DNA of 64,000 bases from Prevotella melaninogenica (GTDB lineage: Bacteria; Bacteroidota; Bacteroidia; Bacteroidales; Bacteroidaceae), in assembly GCF_018128065.1 (NCBI RefSeq), contig NZ_CP072360.1:1616501-1680500 (forward strand). The letters run 5' to 3'. The notes beneath the pieces were generated by a model. That model saw only the letters and a program-made list of their open reading frames with translations, ran no database searches and had not been told where the DNA came from. Below are positions 43,866-53,156 of the stretch, in pieces. The position numbers and the translations under genes are program-made. Position 1 is the first letter of the stretch, and every line of letters starts with the position of its first letter.

Positions 43866-45425
43866 TTACTTCCTCACCAGTTTAAATGTCTTTTCTTTGC
43901 TACCACTTTGCAGTGTCAATAAGTAGACACCTATCTGTGGCAGATAGACTTTAGTTGAAAAATATGTATCAGGCATATTAGTCTGACGACTGACAAGAGC
44001 TCCACCCGTCGTATAGAGTGCCATGTCCAATGGAGCTACTTCGCTCAGTTCCACCTGCACACTGACATATCCATTCACCGTTGGATTAGGACTTACACTT
44101 ACATTTGCAAAGAAGTCACTACTTCCGTCAGAAGGATTCATGGAAGGAATCTCTGTGATACCTGTCTTCGAAATCTGAAACTCATTCTCAGCCTTGTTGC
44201 CCACATGGTCTGTCGTCGTAAGAAGGTATTTCCCTTCTATGAGTCCATCGGCAGACTGTATGCTGTCGCTTGTAGTACGATTGAAAACAGACATGTGTTC
44301 TCTCTGTAGAGTCATCTTGTAAGGGGCGATACCGCCTGTTACTCTGACAGAAAGTGTTCCTGTGCTGCCGCTCTTCTCCTTTGGCTGCACTACTTCTATT
44401 GTTGTAAACATATCTTTGGCAGCTCGTAGCGTGAACACATCACGTTTGCCTAACGGTATATTCTTAAAGACAATACTATCACCAACTGTCATGTTTGCCT
44501 TATGATAGCTTAGAGTTTTGACAGGAAAGCTACCTGTTCCTGTAGGGTCAACGGCAAGATAGTAGCTCTCACCTTCTGCAAGAGGCTGTATCTGGCGTAG
44601 CTGCTTGCCATCAGCTACAACATCAACATTGGGCTTGTCAATCCGTGTTGCTGTATCCATCCATCTTCTACCGAGCCACTTGCCGTAAGCCTTACTCTGG
44701 CGGAAAGAAAGTTTACCATTGTTGTCACCCCAAAGAAGACTCTCACCATCTTCAAGAGGTTTGCTCATACTAATTATAAGAAAACCGTCTTCCTCACAGC
44801 TCTTGGCTCTTGTCTTATGTAAGGCAGAAGCCTTGTCTGAGATGAGACCAGCTATACGGTGACTATAGGCTTTGTTGGTATAACCATTCCAAATAACCTC
44901 GCTTCTTGAATTAAGGTAACTACTGCGAAGACTCACGTCATATTTCAAAGCAAGATAGCTTTCCACACGGCAACGTTCTGTATCAGAAAGGCGGCGATCG
45001 AAGACGGTATACTCAACAGTTCTGCCATCAAGGTCCTTTACAGGTAGTTTGCTGTTTCTATTCCGACCGATATGCAAAGTCTGACCGTTGCCCATATTGG
45101 AAGAGGTCGTATAGCTGTAAAGTCGCATTTCAGGCAGCGAGTCCTTGGCATAATTCATAAAAGTACCATTGCCAAGGTTTGCAGCACGCTCAGTTGTCTG
45201 CATACGAGTAATAGCTTTTCCGCTTCCAAGAGACCATATTGCCTGTTCTTTTTCGCCGTATACCTTACTTACGCCGATATAGGTAAGTCCAGCACCAGCA
45301 GAGACACGGAAAGAGGCAGAATCGTGTGACCAGACCATTGGCTTATCTACACCACCTGGGGTCTGAGCTGTAGCAGAAAGAGTGGATATAAAGAAGAAAA
45401 CTACTATGAGGTATTTATGTTTCAT
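43866..45425 (-). CDS. T9SS-sorted surface protein (type A sorting domain)
   Basis: 519 residues with signal peptide (FFFISTLSATAQ). The first half contains RVESYLALKYDVSL and IWNGYTNKAYSHRIAGLI, features of a Bacteroidota surface-protein module that follows LamG-like domains. The last ~75 residues (SPNPTVNGYVSVQ... GVYLLTL...KTFKLVRK) are a typical type A sorting domain that directs export by the type IX system and anchoring. It sits 84 nt upstream of the full-length RHS gene on the same strand, suggesting a role in displaying or delivering it; that link is inference. Confidence 0.8.
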   Translation of the reverse strand: MKHKYLIVVFFFISTLSATAQTPGGVDKPMVWSHDSASFRVSAGAGLTYIGVSKVYGEKEQAIWSLGSGKAITRMQTTERAANLGNGTFMNYAKDSLPEMRLYSYTTSSNMGNGQTLHIGRNRNSKLPVKDLDGRTVEYTVFDRRLSDTERCRVESYLALKYDVSLRSSYLNSRSEVIWNGYTNKAYSHRIAGLISDKASALHKTRAKSCEEDGFLIISMSKPLEDGESLLWGDNNGKLSFRQSKAYGKWLGRRWMDTATRIDKPNVDVVADGKQLRQIQPLAEGESYYLAVDPTGTGSFPVKTLSYHKANMTVGDSIVFKNIPLGKRDVFTLRAAKDMFTTIEVVQPKEKSGSTGTLSVRVTGGIAPYKMTLQREHMSVFNRTTSDSIQSADGLIEGKYLLTTTDHVGNKAENEFQISKTGITEIPSMNPSDGSSDFFANVSVSPNPTVNGYVSVQVELSEVAPLDMALYTTGGALVSRQTNMPDTYFSTKVYLPQIGVYLLTLQSGSKEKTFKLVRK

Positions 45426-45460
45426 ATAGAGACTGTTTTAATATGATTCGAGGATGCTGC

Positions 45461-46675
45461 TTATTTAGCTTTGCCAAGTGGAAGACTGTAGCCAATAGTA
45501 AGGCTGACAGTCTGCAGATTGTTCATACGTTCCTGATACCCATAGTCATTGGCACTGGTGCGGAGCATATCATTAAATCCGAAACCGTATTCCAGTCCTG
45601 CCTCCAGACCATTCTTTATATCAACATAGCCAATCTTAATGGTAGGAATGAATACTATGCGTGCCTTGACTGATTCTCTCAGATGATCCTGTGTACGTTC
45701 TGCCTGCTGTCGATATACCTCTCCAATGCGGTCATTAGTAAAATCGATATTACGGCTGCCAAACGGAATAGCAGCACTAATTCCTGCTCCCATATAGAAC
45801 TTTGGGAAAGCATAGAAACGAAGCAGGATTTGTGGAGTAATGAAATTATAATGAAACCGTGTAGTCTCGGTTACATTTTCAGGTATCTTATGTTCTGTCA
45901 GCTTGCTAAAAATACGGGTGTAATCAATGCCAAGCTCAGCACCTAGCCTGCGGTATTGCCATGTGCCAAAGATTCCAATACGAGGATTCATACCACCACG
46001 TTCACTCATTGTGAAAGTAGGGCGTATATCATAGTTTTCAATAATACTGCTTAATCCTGAAATGCTGGAATACCCTACTCCTGCTCTGAGTCCTATCCGA
46101 AAAAGGTGATGAGAAGGAAAAGAATAAGTTATCAAAGATAGTGATTCTTTCGGATTCTCCTGTACAATGGTGGGCTGGCTATTCATAGAGTTGTCAAGAA
46201 CATGTTCACCTGTTTTCTGATTAGTAGGTTCATTGTCTGGTTCTTTCGTCTCGTGTTTTATACTGGCTGTTTTATCGTTTAAAGATGAAACGTCAGTTGA
46301 TAATGATGGAGAAAGGATAGGCTGCTCTGACGAAAAATGTTTGCCATTAGCGGTTTTCCTTGTCATGCTTGATTTTTTAATTCTCCTTGTATTGATACTT
46401 GTAACGTTTCGGGGCACATTCCCCAGCTTATTATATACACAATCTGAACGTCCCGAATCCTTCTGCACTTTTGTCTTGTCTAAAGAAGAAGAGACATGCG
46501 GTGTAGTAGATTGTGATGGTGCCTTGTCTGCTGTCTTTTGTTCTATACGCTGCTCAGACTCTGGCTCGTCATTAACACAGCGTTCTATACCAAAAAGAGT
46601 AGCTATGCCAAGAAAGATTCCTGCCAGAATATAACGTTTTTTTCTGTTGCTCTTGTCCTTCATAGATAAACTCAT
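45461..46675 (-). CDS. N-terminally anchored outer-membrane beta-barrel protein
   Basis: 404 residues. A basic N-terminus and one hydrophobic helix (YILAGIFLGIATLFGIE) are followed by a Ser/Thr/Lys/Glu-rich low-complexity linker (about 35-170) and a C-terminal part (about 175-404) with alternating beta strands (RIGLRAGVGYSS, RRLGAELGIDYTRIF, GLEAGLEYGFGFND) typical of porin-like barrels. An uncleaved-looking anchor with a long linker to an outer-membrane barrel is unusual and could span the envelope. It starts 5 nt after the previous gene; second gene of the apparent RHS operon. Confidence 0.65.
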   Translation of the reverse strand: MSLSMKDKSNRKKRYILAGIFLGIATLFGIERCVNDEPESEQRIEQKTADKAPSQSTTPHVSSSLDKTKVQKDSGRSDCVYNKLGNVPRNVTSINTRRIKKSSMTRKTANGKHFSSEQPILSPSLSTDVSSLNDKTASIKHETKEPDNEPTNQKTGEHVLDNSMNSQPTIVQENPKESLSLITYSFPSHHLFRIGLRAGVGYSSISGLSSIIENYDIRPTFTMSERGGMNPRIGIFGTWQYRRLGAELGIDYTRIFSKLTEHKIPENVTETTRFHYNFITPQILLRFYAFPKFYMGAGISAAIPFGSRNIDFTNDRIGEVYRQQAERTQDHLRESVKARIVFIPTIKIGYVDIKNGLEAGLEYGFGFNDMLRTSANDYGYQERMNNLQTVSLTIGYSLPLGKAK

Positions 46676-46680
46676 AAGGG

Positions 46681-47403
46681 TTAAAGTTTAAAAAGATAGC
46701 TGATACTAAGCTCTATGTTCTGTCCATGGGTTGAATGTTCTGCCCAGTTATAGTCATTACGTTCTGTCTTAATGGTAGAGTTCAATCCGTGGAAGTAACG
46801 TAAGTCTATAGCCCAGTGGTTGCCTATTTCATATCCAAAGCCACCGCCAACGGCAATATCTGGCTGTCCCGTCAGTTTCTCCTTCATCAGACGTTCCGTC
46901 TCTGCGACAGTGGCAAAATGATAGTTTGCAAACTTACTGTCTTCTTGATTACTCTCGTAAGATATGCCCTTACCATTAAGATTGGCTCCCGCACGTCCTC
47001 CAATTGAGATATTAAAGCCTTTGTGCCAAGGATAGATCTTCAGCAGAGCAGATACGCCAATGTAATTATAACGAGGTGTAACCTTATAGTTTAACTCCTT
47101 ATTATCATTATAGACAAGCTGTGATGCCTTCTGCCAATAGCTAAATCCACCTTCAACACCTATGATGGAACCATCGACATGATACTGAGCAAATACACCA
47201 ACTGTTGGCGTAAACTGCCACTTGTCTTTGAAACTGTAATTGGAATAATAGTCTTCAGGAACAAGGATTTTATCCATTCCTGTGTTGACAGACATGCCGC
47301 CACCCAAACGGACACCTAATTTAAATGGTGTTTCCTGTGCAAAAAGATTAGCATTTACAAATAACAAGGTGGCTAGAATACCAATTTTAGAAGTTACATT
47401 CAT
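46681..47403 (-). CDS. Outer-membrane beta-barrel protein (porin-like)
   Basis: 240 residues with a cleavable signal peptide (LLFVNANLFAQ) and alternating beta strands to the end (KLGVRLGGGMSV ... NIELSISYLFKL), matching the small OMP beta-barrel families of Bacteroidota. First gene of the row leading into the RHS gene, with a candidate promoter 31 nt upstream. Two barrels followed by a T9SS protein and the RHS lipoprotein suggest an outer-membrane export or anchoring module. Confidence 0.75.
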   Translation of the reverse strand: MNVTSKIGILATLLFVNANLFAQETPFKLGVRLGGGMSVNTGMDKILVPEDYYSNYSFKDKWQFTPTVGVFAQYHVDGSIIGVEGGFSYWQKASQLVYNDNKELNYKVTPRYNYIGVSALLKIYPWHKGFNISIGGRAGANLNGKGISYESNQEDSKFANYHFATVAETERLMKEKLTGQPDIAVGGGFGYEIGNHWAIDLRYFHGLNSTIKTERNDYNWAEHSTHGQNIELSISYLFKL

Positions 47404-47433
47404 TGTAGTAGTTAGTTTTTAATTTTATGGAGA

Positions 47434-47441
47434 CAAAATTA
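47434..47441 (-). promoter_or_regulatory. Candidate promoter -7 box for the RHS operon
   Basis: TAATTTTG on the minus strand fits TAnnTTTG, 31 nt before the ATG at 47403. A convincing TTTG box about 19 nt further upstream was not found. Confidence 0.45.
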
Positions 47442-47604
47442 TAAAAAATAATAAGATTTACATAAATATTTTTCTGTTTTAACATTGTATAATAGTAAGC
47501 AGGTGGATATCAGTGTTATAGTAAAGAAACTGTTCTTCCGTTAAATGCTTAGACACTTTTCGTATAGTTTTAATAAAAGAACCAAAGATATACATTAAAC
47601 AAAT

Positions 47605-47784
47605 GAGGGTGTATCAAAATGCAACTTAATAACTTGACAACTCTCAAACTATAAGTAGTTTTTTCCTAAAAGCAAAGAAAAGACCATTTCTTTACTCAAA
47701 ATCGAGTACAGAAATGGTCTTTTTTAATGAATTGTTTCAAACTGTAAGATTATCAAAATGGTATTTGCATTTTGACACACCCTC
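47605..47784. mobile_element. 180-bp MITE-like element with internal hairpin
   Basis: Terminal inverted repeats of 20 bp (GAGGGTGTATCAAAATGCAA and its complement with one mismatch). Inside, 47677-47724 forms a long near-perfect hairpin (AAAAGACCATTTCT ... AGAAATGGTCTTTT, extended by TACTC/GAGTA) followed by a T-run, which can also act as a terminator. No coding capacity. Confidence 0.7.
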
Positions 47785-48284
47785 TTTTTATTCATCCTCA
47801 GACACTGAGAACCTTTTCAGTATAACACGTCGAAAATTTATAGACAAGATGTTAAAAAATTATTACATAAATTCAGATTAAACACCTTAAATAAAGCTAG
47901 AAAATACGCATAAAAGGTAAGATTGCAACCAACAGTAAATCAATTGGTTATGAAATCGTGCAAGAAAAGGTGCTTAATTGGACTTCAAAAGGGCGTTAGT
48001 AAGACCTCAAAAGAGCATCTATTGCAAGTCAATCAAGCATCTTTTCAAAGCTAAAAGAGCATGTATTGGTTTTGAGTTACATGAAAATAGTTTACAAACG
48101 TTGATTAAAATGAGAACAAGTTGTTTGTAAAAGTGGAAAGACATAGTAATGGATAGACATAGTCTTTATTTGCCTTTTCTACATTTTATCTTGTAACTTT
48201 ACCCACTTTGTAAGACTCAGGTTTTAGATAGTCATACCGTGTAAGTATAAAATCTTTATTCTATTTCCAATCTATGCATTTAAC
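47785..48284. other. Intergenic region with degenerate 23-bp repeats
   Basis: Roughly 500 AT-rich bases. 47961-48070 contains units like GACTTCAAAAGGGCGTTAG, ACCTCAAAAGAGCATCTATT and GCTAAAAGAGCATGTATTGG, relatives of the tandem units at 31486-31581. The right end, with ATGCATTTAAC at 48274-48284, probably is the original start of the IS982 transposase. No other gene seen. Confidence 0.6.
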
Positions 48285-49714
48285 CAATAGTCCGTTAAAT
48301 ATTATGCTGCATCAGCAGCGAAACTAAATATATCATTTATCCTTTCTTTATTTAATGGCGTGTTCGGGCTTTTCTCGAACACGTCAATAATTCGTTGCGC
48401 GTAATAGGCATTAATCATCTTCGCTTTAAGGCGACCGATGGACGTACCAAGTTCCTTGCACATAATTTTCGCCACATTAAGTGCTGTGAATGAAGAGTTG
48501 AAAGCAAACTCAAGTTTTCTCTTGTCGCGTGCCTGACAATCTGTAAGACCGAGGAATTGCTTTGCGTCGCGAAAGCAAAACTCCTCTTGGAAACGTGTGG
48601 TATAGTACTCCATCACATCGCGTCCACTCATGCTCTCATCCGTAGAGAAGTACAGACGGCGGACACCGTTGGGCAACTCGTGGATGACAAGCGACACGAC
48701 CCTATGCAAGGATTTGCACCATGCCTTGAGCGCATAGGCTGTACCTTTGGTCTCTCCTAAATCAAGCTCATTGCCTTTGGATATGTCGATGTTCCTTACG
48801 TCAATCTTATCACCTTTGATACGAGGACGACCGGGCTTTCCTGTGGGTTCCCCATCCCATGTGTAGAACAAGGCAGCATCATGACGCAAGCGGCTCACAA
48901 CATGGAATCCCATCTTCATTACCTTGTCGATAAAAGGTCTTTTGGAGAAGGCTGAGTCGGTGACAAGAACCTTGCAAATACGCTGTAAGGTTACCTTGTC
49001 GTCCTCCAATACTTTGGCATACCAGTCGTATAGGCTCATCTCTTTTTTCTCCTCGCCTTTTTCCAATGTGGTCTGCACCGCCTTGAGCATCATACACTCA
49101 TGCAGCTCTACATCTATCACCCCGATACCGAGGATCTCAAGTCCATGCTTTACAGCACCTGCACAGCCCGACCAAAACGTACCCACGTATGGGGTATGCT
49201 TCCCAGCCTTCTTAATGAAGCTTGGATCAATAACGATGGCATTGCGACCCTTACCCTGCTTGAAGGCGAAAGCACTCAGCCACATATTCATTTCGAGCCA
49301 GTTCACGCTGCGCTCTGCCGTCTGCCGATAGCATTGCTCGCCACGCTTTCCATAGCGTCCCATCTGCGTGAAATTACATTTCCTTGGGATGACCATCAAA
49401 AGAAAAAGCATTTCCATGACGTTTGTTTGAATACTTTTGTTTAACTTTGCTCCATCTTTAGCACTAAATGCTGCTTTGCAGAGCTTCATATATCGGCTAA
49501 TCAAGTTGGTTATCAGCATAAACTTTATTGTCTTTTTACATCTATAAAGTTACTGAAATTCAATGAGATAGCCGATTTTATTATGTTATACTTTGTTATA
49601 TTCTGTTGCCTAATTATTTCTTTCTCAGAGACTTATCATGTTTCCTTTCTGCCACAATTCCTGTTGGCTTTTGGGTAAAAGCTTCGCAAACTGCGAAAAT
49701 TTAACGGACTATTG
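48285..49714 (-). mobile_element. IS4-like insertion sequence with 16-bp inverted repeats
   Basis: CAATAGTCCGTTAAAT at 48285-48300 recurs as its exact complement at 49699-49714. The 1430-bp span holds one transposase gene. Its right end lies inside the first codons of the adjoining IS982 transposase frame, so it is inserted in that element. Confidence 0.75.
48302..49519 (-). CDS. DDE transposase (IS4-like)
   Basis: 405 residues. Candidate catalytic residues: Asp in NAIVIDPSFIKK, Asp in VLVTDSAFSKRP, and Glu in RFQEEFCFRDAKQFLGL. The C-terminal LNVAKIMCKELGTS helix and overall length are typical for DDE transposases of the IS4 superfamily in Bacteroidota; exact family not assigned. It appears intact. 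Confidence 0.75.
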   Translation of the reverse strand: MLITNLISRYMKLCKAAFSAKDGAKLNKSIQTNVMEMLFLLMVIPRKCNFTQMGRYGKRGEQCYRQTAERSVNWLEMNMWLSAFAFKQGKGRNAIVIDPSFIKKAGKHTPYVGTFWSGCAGAVKHGLEILGIGVIDVELHECMMLKAVQTTLEKGEEKKEMSLYDWYAKVLEDDKVTLQRICKVLVTDSAFSKRPFIDKVMKMGFHVVSRLRHDAALFYTWDGEPTGKPGRPRIKGDKIDVRNIDISKGNELDLGETKGTAYALKAWCKSLHRVVSLVIHELPNGVRRLYFSTDESMSGRDVMEYYTTRFQEEFCFRDAKQFLGLTDCQARDKRKLEFAFNSSFTALNVAKIMCKELGTSIGRLKAKMINAYYAQRIIDVFEKSPNTPLNKERINDIFSFAADAA

Positions 49715-49715
49715 T

Positions 49716-50627
49716 ACCAAAGACAAAATTACCGAAATCTTTTGTATTGCAGATGACTTTTGCAAAGAATTTGAGTCAGAAATTGATAAAATAGGGTTTC
49801 CCAATGATTCCAAGTGTAAGCATTGCCGCTGTAAATGGCGTATGAGCAAGTCAGAAATTATAACCATAATGATCTGTTTTCATTTTAATTCTTATCGTAA
49901 CTTTCAACATTATTATATGTTCTTTGTAAAGGAGCATCTTGCAGATATGTTTCCTCATCAGTTATCCTATAATCGTTTTTTGGAGCTTGAAGCTAGAGTA
50001 TCGGTAGAAATGATGATGTTCTTGCAAATATGTTGTTTTGGCAGATGTACTGGTATTAGCTTTATTGACTCTACCTGTATCCCAGTCTGCCATAATAAAC
50101 GTATTTACCGCAATAGGGTTTTTAAGGATTATGCTACCAGAGGCAAAAGCACAATGGGTTGGTATTTTGGATTTAAACTGCACCTTATATGTAATGAACG
50201 GGGGGAAATTCTCAACTTTATGCTTACCAAAGCCAATGTAGACGATAGAGATGAAGATGTCTTTAATAGACTGACTGACAATGTGTTCGGAAAGTTATTT
50301 GCCGATAAAGGATACATCTCTAAGGGACTATTTGAAAAATTATTCAATGATGGGATTAACTTGGTAACAGGTATAAGAAGTAATATGAAAAACAAGTTAA
50401 TCCCATTATATGATAGACTGCTTTTAAGAAAAAGATCTGTAATTGAAACCATCAATGACGAACTGAAGAATGTAGCTCAATTGGTCCACTCTAGACATAG
50501 AAGTGTCCTTAATTTTGCTATGAATGTATTATCAGCAATAGCTGCATATAGCTTCTTTGAAAAGAAACCTGAAATCAATTTAGATTTCTGCATAGAACAA
50601 CACAGCGGTCAACTTTCTTTGTTCTAA
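49716..50627 (+). pseudogene. IS982-family transposase, start displaced by IS insertion
   Basis: The native protein part begins TKDKITEIFCIADDFCKEFE, the usual IS982 start. Catalytic residues: Asp in ISFIDSTCIPV, Asp in LFADKGYIS, Glu in RSVIETINDELKN. The open frame continues upstream to an ATG at 49638, but those residues are read from the end of the neighbouring IS. The sequence on the other side of that IS, ATGCATTTAAC (48274-48284), joined to CAAAGAC gives M-H-L-T-K-D in frame, so the IS inserted about 10 bp after the original start. The hybrid frame (from 49638) might still be translated. Confidence 0.75.
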
Positions 50628-50743
50628 AGAAACAGTTTGCATTTTGAGAAAAAGAATTAGCCTCAATCTAAGACGATAGAGGCTAAATGGGTTATAGGAT
50701 AAATAAATCAGAGTAATAGAAAGAAACTTATCCCGAGTTCAGG
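50628..50743. other. Right end of IS982 element at topB junction
   Basis: Contains TAGCCTC/GAGGCTA, a 7-bp hairpin (about 50656-50685), and ends in ...CGGGATAAG... next to the truncated topB frame. Left terminal repeat could not be matched with certainty. Confidence 0.45.
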
Positions 50744-51250
50744 TTAATAGCTTCTGGGTTTGAGATTTGCCATACCCTCACGGATAGCTTTGTCCGTAAG
50801 GGAACTTATCAAAAGACGCTCGAAGGGCTTTCTGCAACCAAGATATTGATAGATATAGCGGAAGATGGGTTCACCCTCCCGTCCTGCATCAGTAGCGACA
50901 ATGATACGATCTGCCTTGTCAAAACAGGAGCGTATCACTTTGAGTTGCTTCAATGCTGCAGGGGCTGATACATACTCCTTGTCCTTACGTACTTGTCGTA
51001 CCACTAACTGAAAAGGATTGGGACGAATGGGCAGGTCTTCAGCTTTATAGGCAGAAAAACCGTAGGTATCGGGCATGGCAAGGGCTATGAGGTGTCCCAT
51101 TGCCCATGTAACAAGATACCCGTTACCTTCCAATTGAAAATCGGCGGACGGAGTGGAAGCCAAATATCCGTCCTGCTTGCCATTTGTCCCTACGATGCGG
51201 GCAATATCTCTGGCTACCGAGGGCTTCTCGGCAATAATACAAGTTGTCAT
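50744..51250 (-). pseudogene. topB: Truncated DNA topoisomerase III (toprim N-terminus)
   Basis: 168 residues of a protein normally near 700. Starts TTCIIAEKPSVARDIARIVG, the Toprim glutamate motif, and includes VATDAGREGEPIFRYIYQYL, the DxGxEGE part of the Toprim site. The homology ends at NLKP, after which only RSY remains before a stop; the break coincides with the end of the IS982 element. The strand-passage domain with the active Tyr is missing, so it is inactive. With the DUF3945 gene 22 nt upstream it marks a remnant of a Bacteroidota conjugative element. Confidence 0.85.
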
Positions 51251-51271
51251 AGTCGATAATAGAATTAAGGG

Positions 51272-52675
51272 TTACATCTTACGCCCACGGGACTTCTTCT
51301 GTTTGTTCTCGTCCTGCTTCTGCTGTTGGGCTGCAGTGGGCTGTGTTTGCCCGGCCTTTAGCGGTTCGTTCACATGCTTGGTAGCTTCGTTGGTCTTACC
51401 ATGGTTGTTTACGGCTACCTGTGTCTTGTGTTCTTCGGAAACTGCTACGACCTTTTCCTTGCTGGTTTCCTGCTTCTTGTCGGGATTCCACTTGTAAAAA
51501 CGTGGGCGGTTTTGCTCCTTGTCCATACGAACGTATGCGTTGAATGGTTGTCCCTGTTTATCCACCATATTCTTTAAATATAGTGTGCGACCGCTATCCA
51601 AGGCTTCACGCTGTTTTTCTGACAATTCCAAACCGCAGAGCTTATGCGGTACGCCTTGCTGCTGTGTTTGCTGCTGCCGTTCCTTAAATCCACGGTTGTT
51701 GTCGAAGATAAATTCAATGCCTTTCTTCTCTGCATTGACCTGCAATACAGCATCGAAGGACTTGCCACTTTTGGCGGTCATGCCTTCCACTTTCACAGCC
51801 TTACCTTCCACAAGGTCTTTATACTGGGCATTGGAAAGGGTAACACCTTTGATTTCCTTGGGAATGTTCACACGGTCAGCACGCAGGGTTATAATTTCGT
51901 TGGTCTGCGGATCGTTAGATACGTATGCAGAGAATGGTTCGCCAGTCTTGGGTGTCACTTCGATGGTTTTACCGAGATTGCCCGTAGTGAGAAGTGCCTC
52001 CTTTTCTTCGGGAGAGAACTTGTAGTCCATATAGGGAAAGTCAAGCTGTGGCTCTTTGCGGAGTGGATGAACTGCCAAACCAATGTTGCCATTTTCATCG
52101 GTACGGAATGCCAGACGGGCATCGGTATAGATGGTGGTATCGCCCATAGGGATAGCGATGGCAACGAGGTTGCTTTTCTGCCAGGAGAGCATCTTTTCTA
52201 ACTCTCCGCTTTGCTCCAATCGCTCACGGGAAAGACCGAGATTGTCAAGCATCTTCCAATCTACCTTTTCGGGGTCGATAGTGGTGGCATTCTTTTGCTG
52301 GGGCAGATAGTCCCCAAAGGGAACGCCCATCTCTTCCAGTTGCTGTTTGCTTTCGGGTTTTTCTCGGGTTTGGAGCATGGTACGGAGATTGTCCACGCCT
52401 TGTTCCACATTGTCCGCCAAGACCTTGTACAGCCCGAAGCGAGTCGGGTTATTGAACTGTTTGAGGAAGTTGGTCATGAAGTTTTTGAGAAGTCCATCCC
52501 TGTTGTTGAACTTCAAGAACGCTGCTTGATTGGCAACGATGGGTTCGGCAGTTTTGAGGTTTCCCTTGTCGTCAATATCCGATACAACAGAAAGTTTACC
52601 CGCTTCCTTTTCGTCTTTTACTTCTGTGCGGTCTTCCAAGACCAGTACATAGTTGTCATTGCTGTTTGATTCCAT
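51272..52675 (-). CDS. DUF3945/DUF4099-type protein of conjugative elements
   Basis: 467 residues, no signal. The N-terminal part has VLVLEDRTE, then NFLKQFNNPTRFGLYKVLADNVE; repeated units of the form LSxAQYKDLVEGKAVKVEGMxxKxGKxFDA and LSEKQREALDSGRTLYLKNM follow; the C-terminus is Gln/Lys-rich and charged (KKSRGRKM). These repeats are typical for DUF3945, commonly located beside topB in Bacteroidota integrative elements. Function unknown; possibly mobilisation or DNA processing. Confidence 0.75.
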   Translation of the reverse strand: MESNSNDNYVLVLEDRTEVKDEKEAGKLSVVSDIDDKGNLKTAEPIVANQAAFLKFNNRDGLLKNFMTNFLKQFNNPTRFGLYKVLADNVEQGVDNLRTMLQTREKPESKQQLEEMGVPFGDYLPQQKNATTIDPEKVDWKMLDNLGLSRERLEQSGELEKMLSWQKSNLVAIAIPMGDTTIYTDARLAFRTDENGNIGLAVHPLRKEPQLDFPYMDYKFSPEEKEALLTTGNLGKTIEVTPKTGEPFSAYVSNDPQTNEIITLRADRVNIPKEIKGVTLSNAQYKDLVEGKAVKVEGMTAKSGKSFDAVLQVNAEKKGIEFIFDNNRGFKERQQQTQQQGVPHKLCGLELSEKQREALDSGRTLYLKNMVDKQGQPFNAYVRMDKEQNRPRFYKWNPDKKQETSKEKVVAVSEEHKTQVAVNNHGKTNEATKHVNEPLKAGQTQPTAAQQQKQDENKQKKSRGRKM

Positions 52676-52947
52676 TGCTTGATAATTTTAATGATGAATA
52701 CTGTTATCAAGCAGCTAAGTTATAGTAACATTATTAAAGATTTAAGAGTAAAGGAATTAGCGGGAATAGTCAAGAAATAACAGAAAAAAGATGGATATAT
52801 AAAAATAAAGAAGAAAATGTTTGCTGCGTCCGCAAGTTCTATGTTGAACTTGCGCTGTTCGCAGGGAAAAGGAAAGAGGATATGTCGGAAGTCTTGTTGT
52901 GGACTTCTGACACACCCTCTTGCTGTGTGCGATGTGGATGCGTTTAC
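52676..52947. other. Intergenic region with hairpin
   Basis: AT-rich sequence upstream of the DUF3945 gene. CGCAAGTTC (52831-52839) pairs perfectly with GAACTTGCG (52846-52854), and GAAGTC/GACTTC forms a smaller stem nearby, before TGACACACCCTC, the same end sequence as the MITE-like element at 47.6-47.8 kb. No second end was found, so it may be a solo terminal fragment. Confidence 0.5.
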
Positions 52948-53142
52948 TTACTCATCCCATAAATTGTTTGCTGGCCATGTGCCGCCAGCCTCGTCCTCCT
53001 CGAAGAAGTCAGAACCCTTGGCTTCAATCGGCTTAGTTGGATCATAGTTTCCGTCAATACCCGGGCTGGCAATCAGCATGAGGTTTTCACTGTTGATGTG
53101 AACCGTCTTTGTGACGGGTGCTAAATATGTTCTTTTTCCCAT
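52948..53142 (-). CDS. Small conserved Prevotella-type protein
   Basis: 64 residues, MGKRTYLAPVTKTVHINSEN followed by LMLIASPG and an acidic, Gly/Trp-containing end. Prevotella genomes contain many peptides of this pattern (MKKxYxxPxTxxxxxxxxxLM). It starts 14 nt after the stop of the BspA-like gene, so it is likely to be co-transcribed. Function unknown. Confidence 0.6.
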   Translation of the reverse strand: MGKRTYLAPVTKTVHINSENLMLIASPGIDGNYDPTKPIEAKGSDFFEEDEAGGTWPANNLWDE

Positions 53143-53156
53143 AATTACCTCATGTT

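Noticed and set aside
34449..47403. Type VI secretion delivery of the RHS protein
   Set aside because: No VgrG, Hcp, PAAR or Tss-like gene in the window, and the RHS protein has a lipoprotein signal peptide rather than an N-terminal PAAR domain.
49638..49715. First 26 residues of the IS982 frame as genuine protein
   Set aside because: They derive from the right end of the neighbouring IS, including its terminal inverted repeat, and do not match the usual IS982 start.
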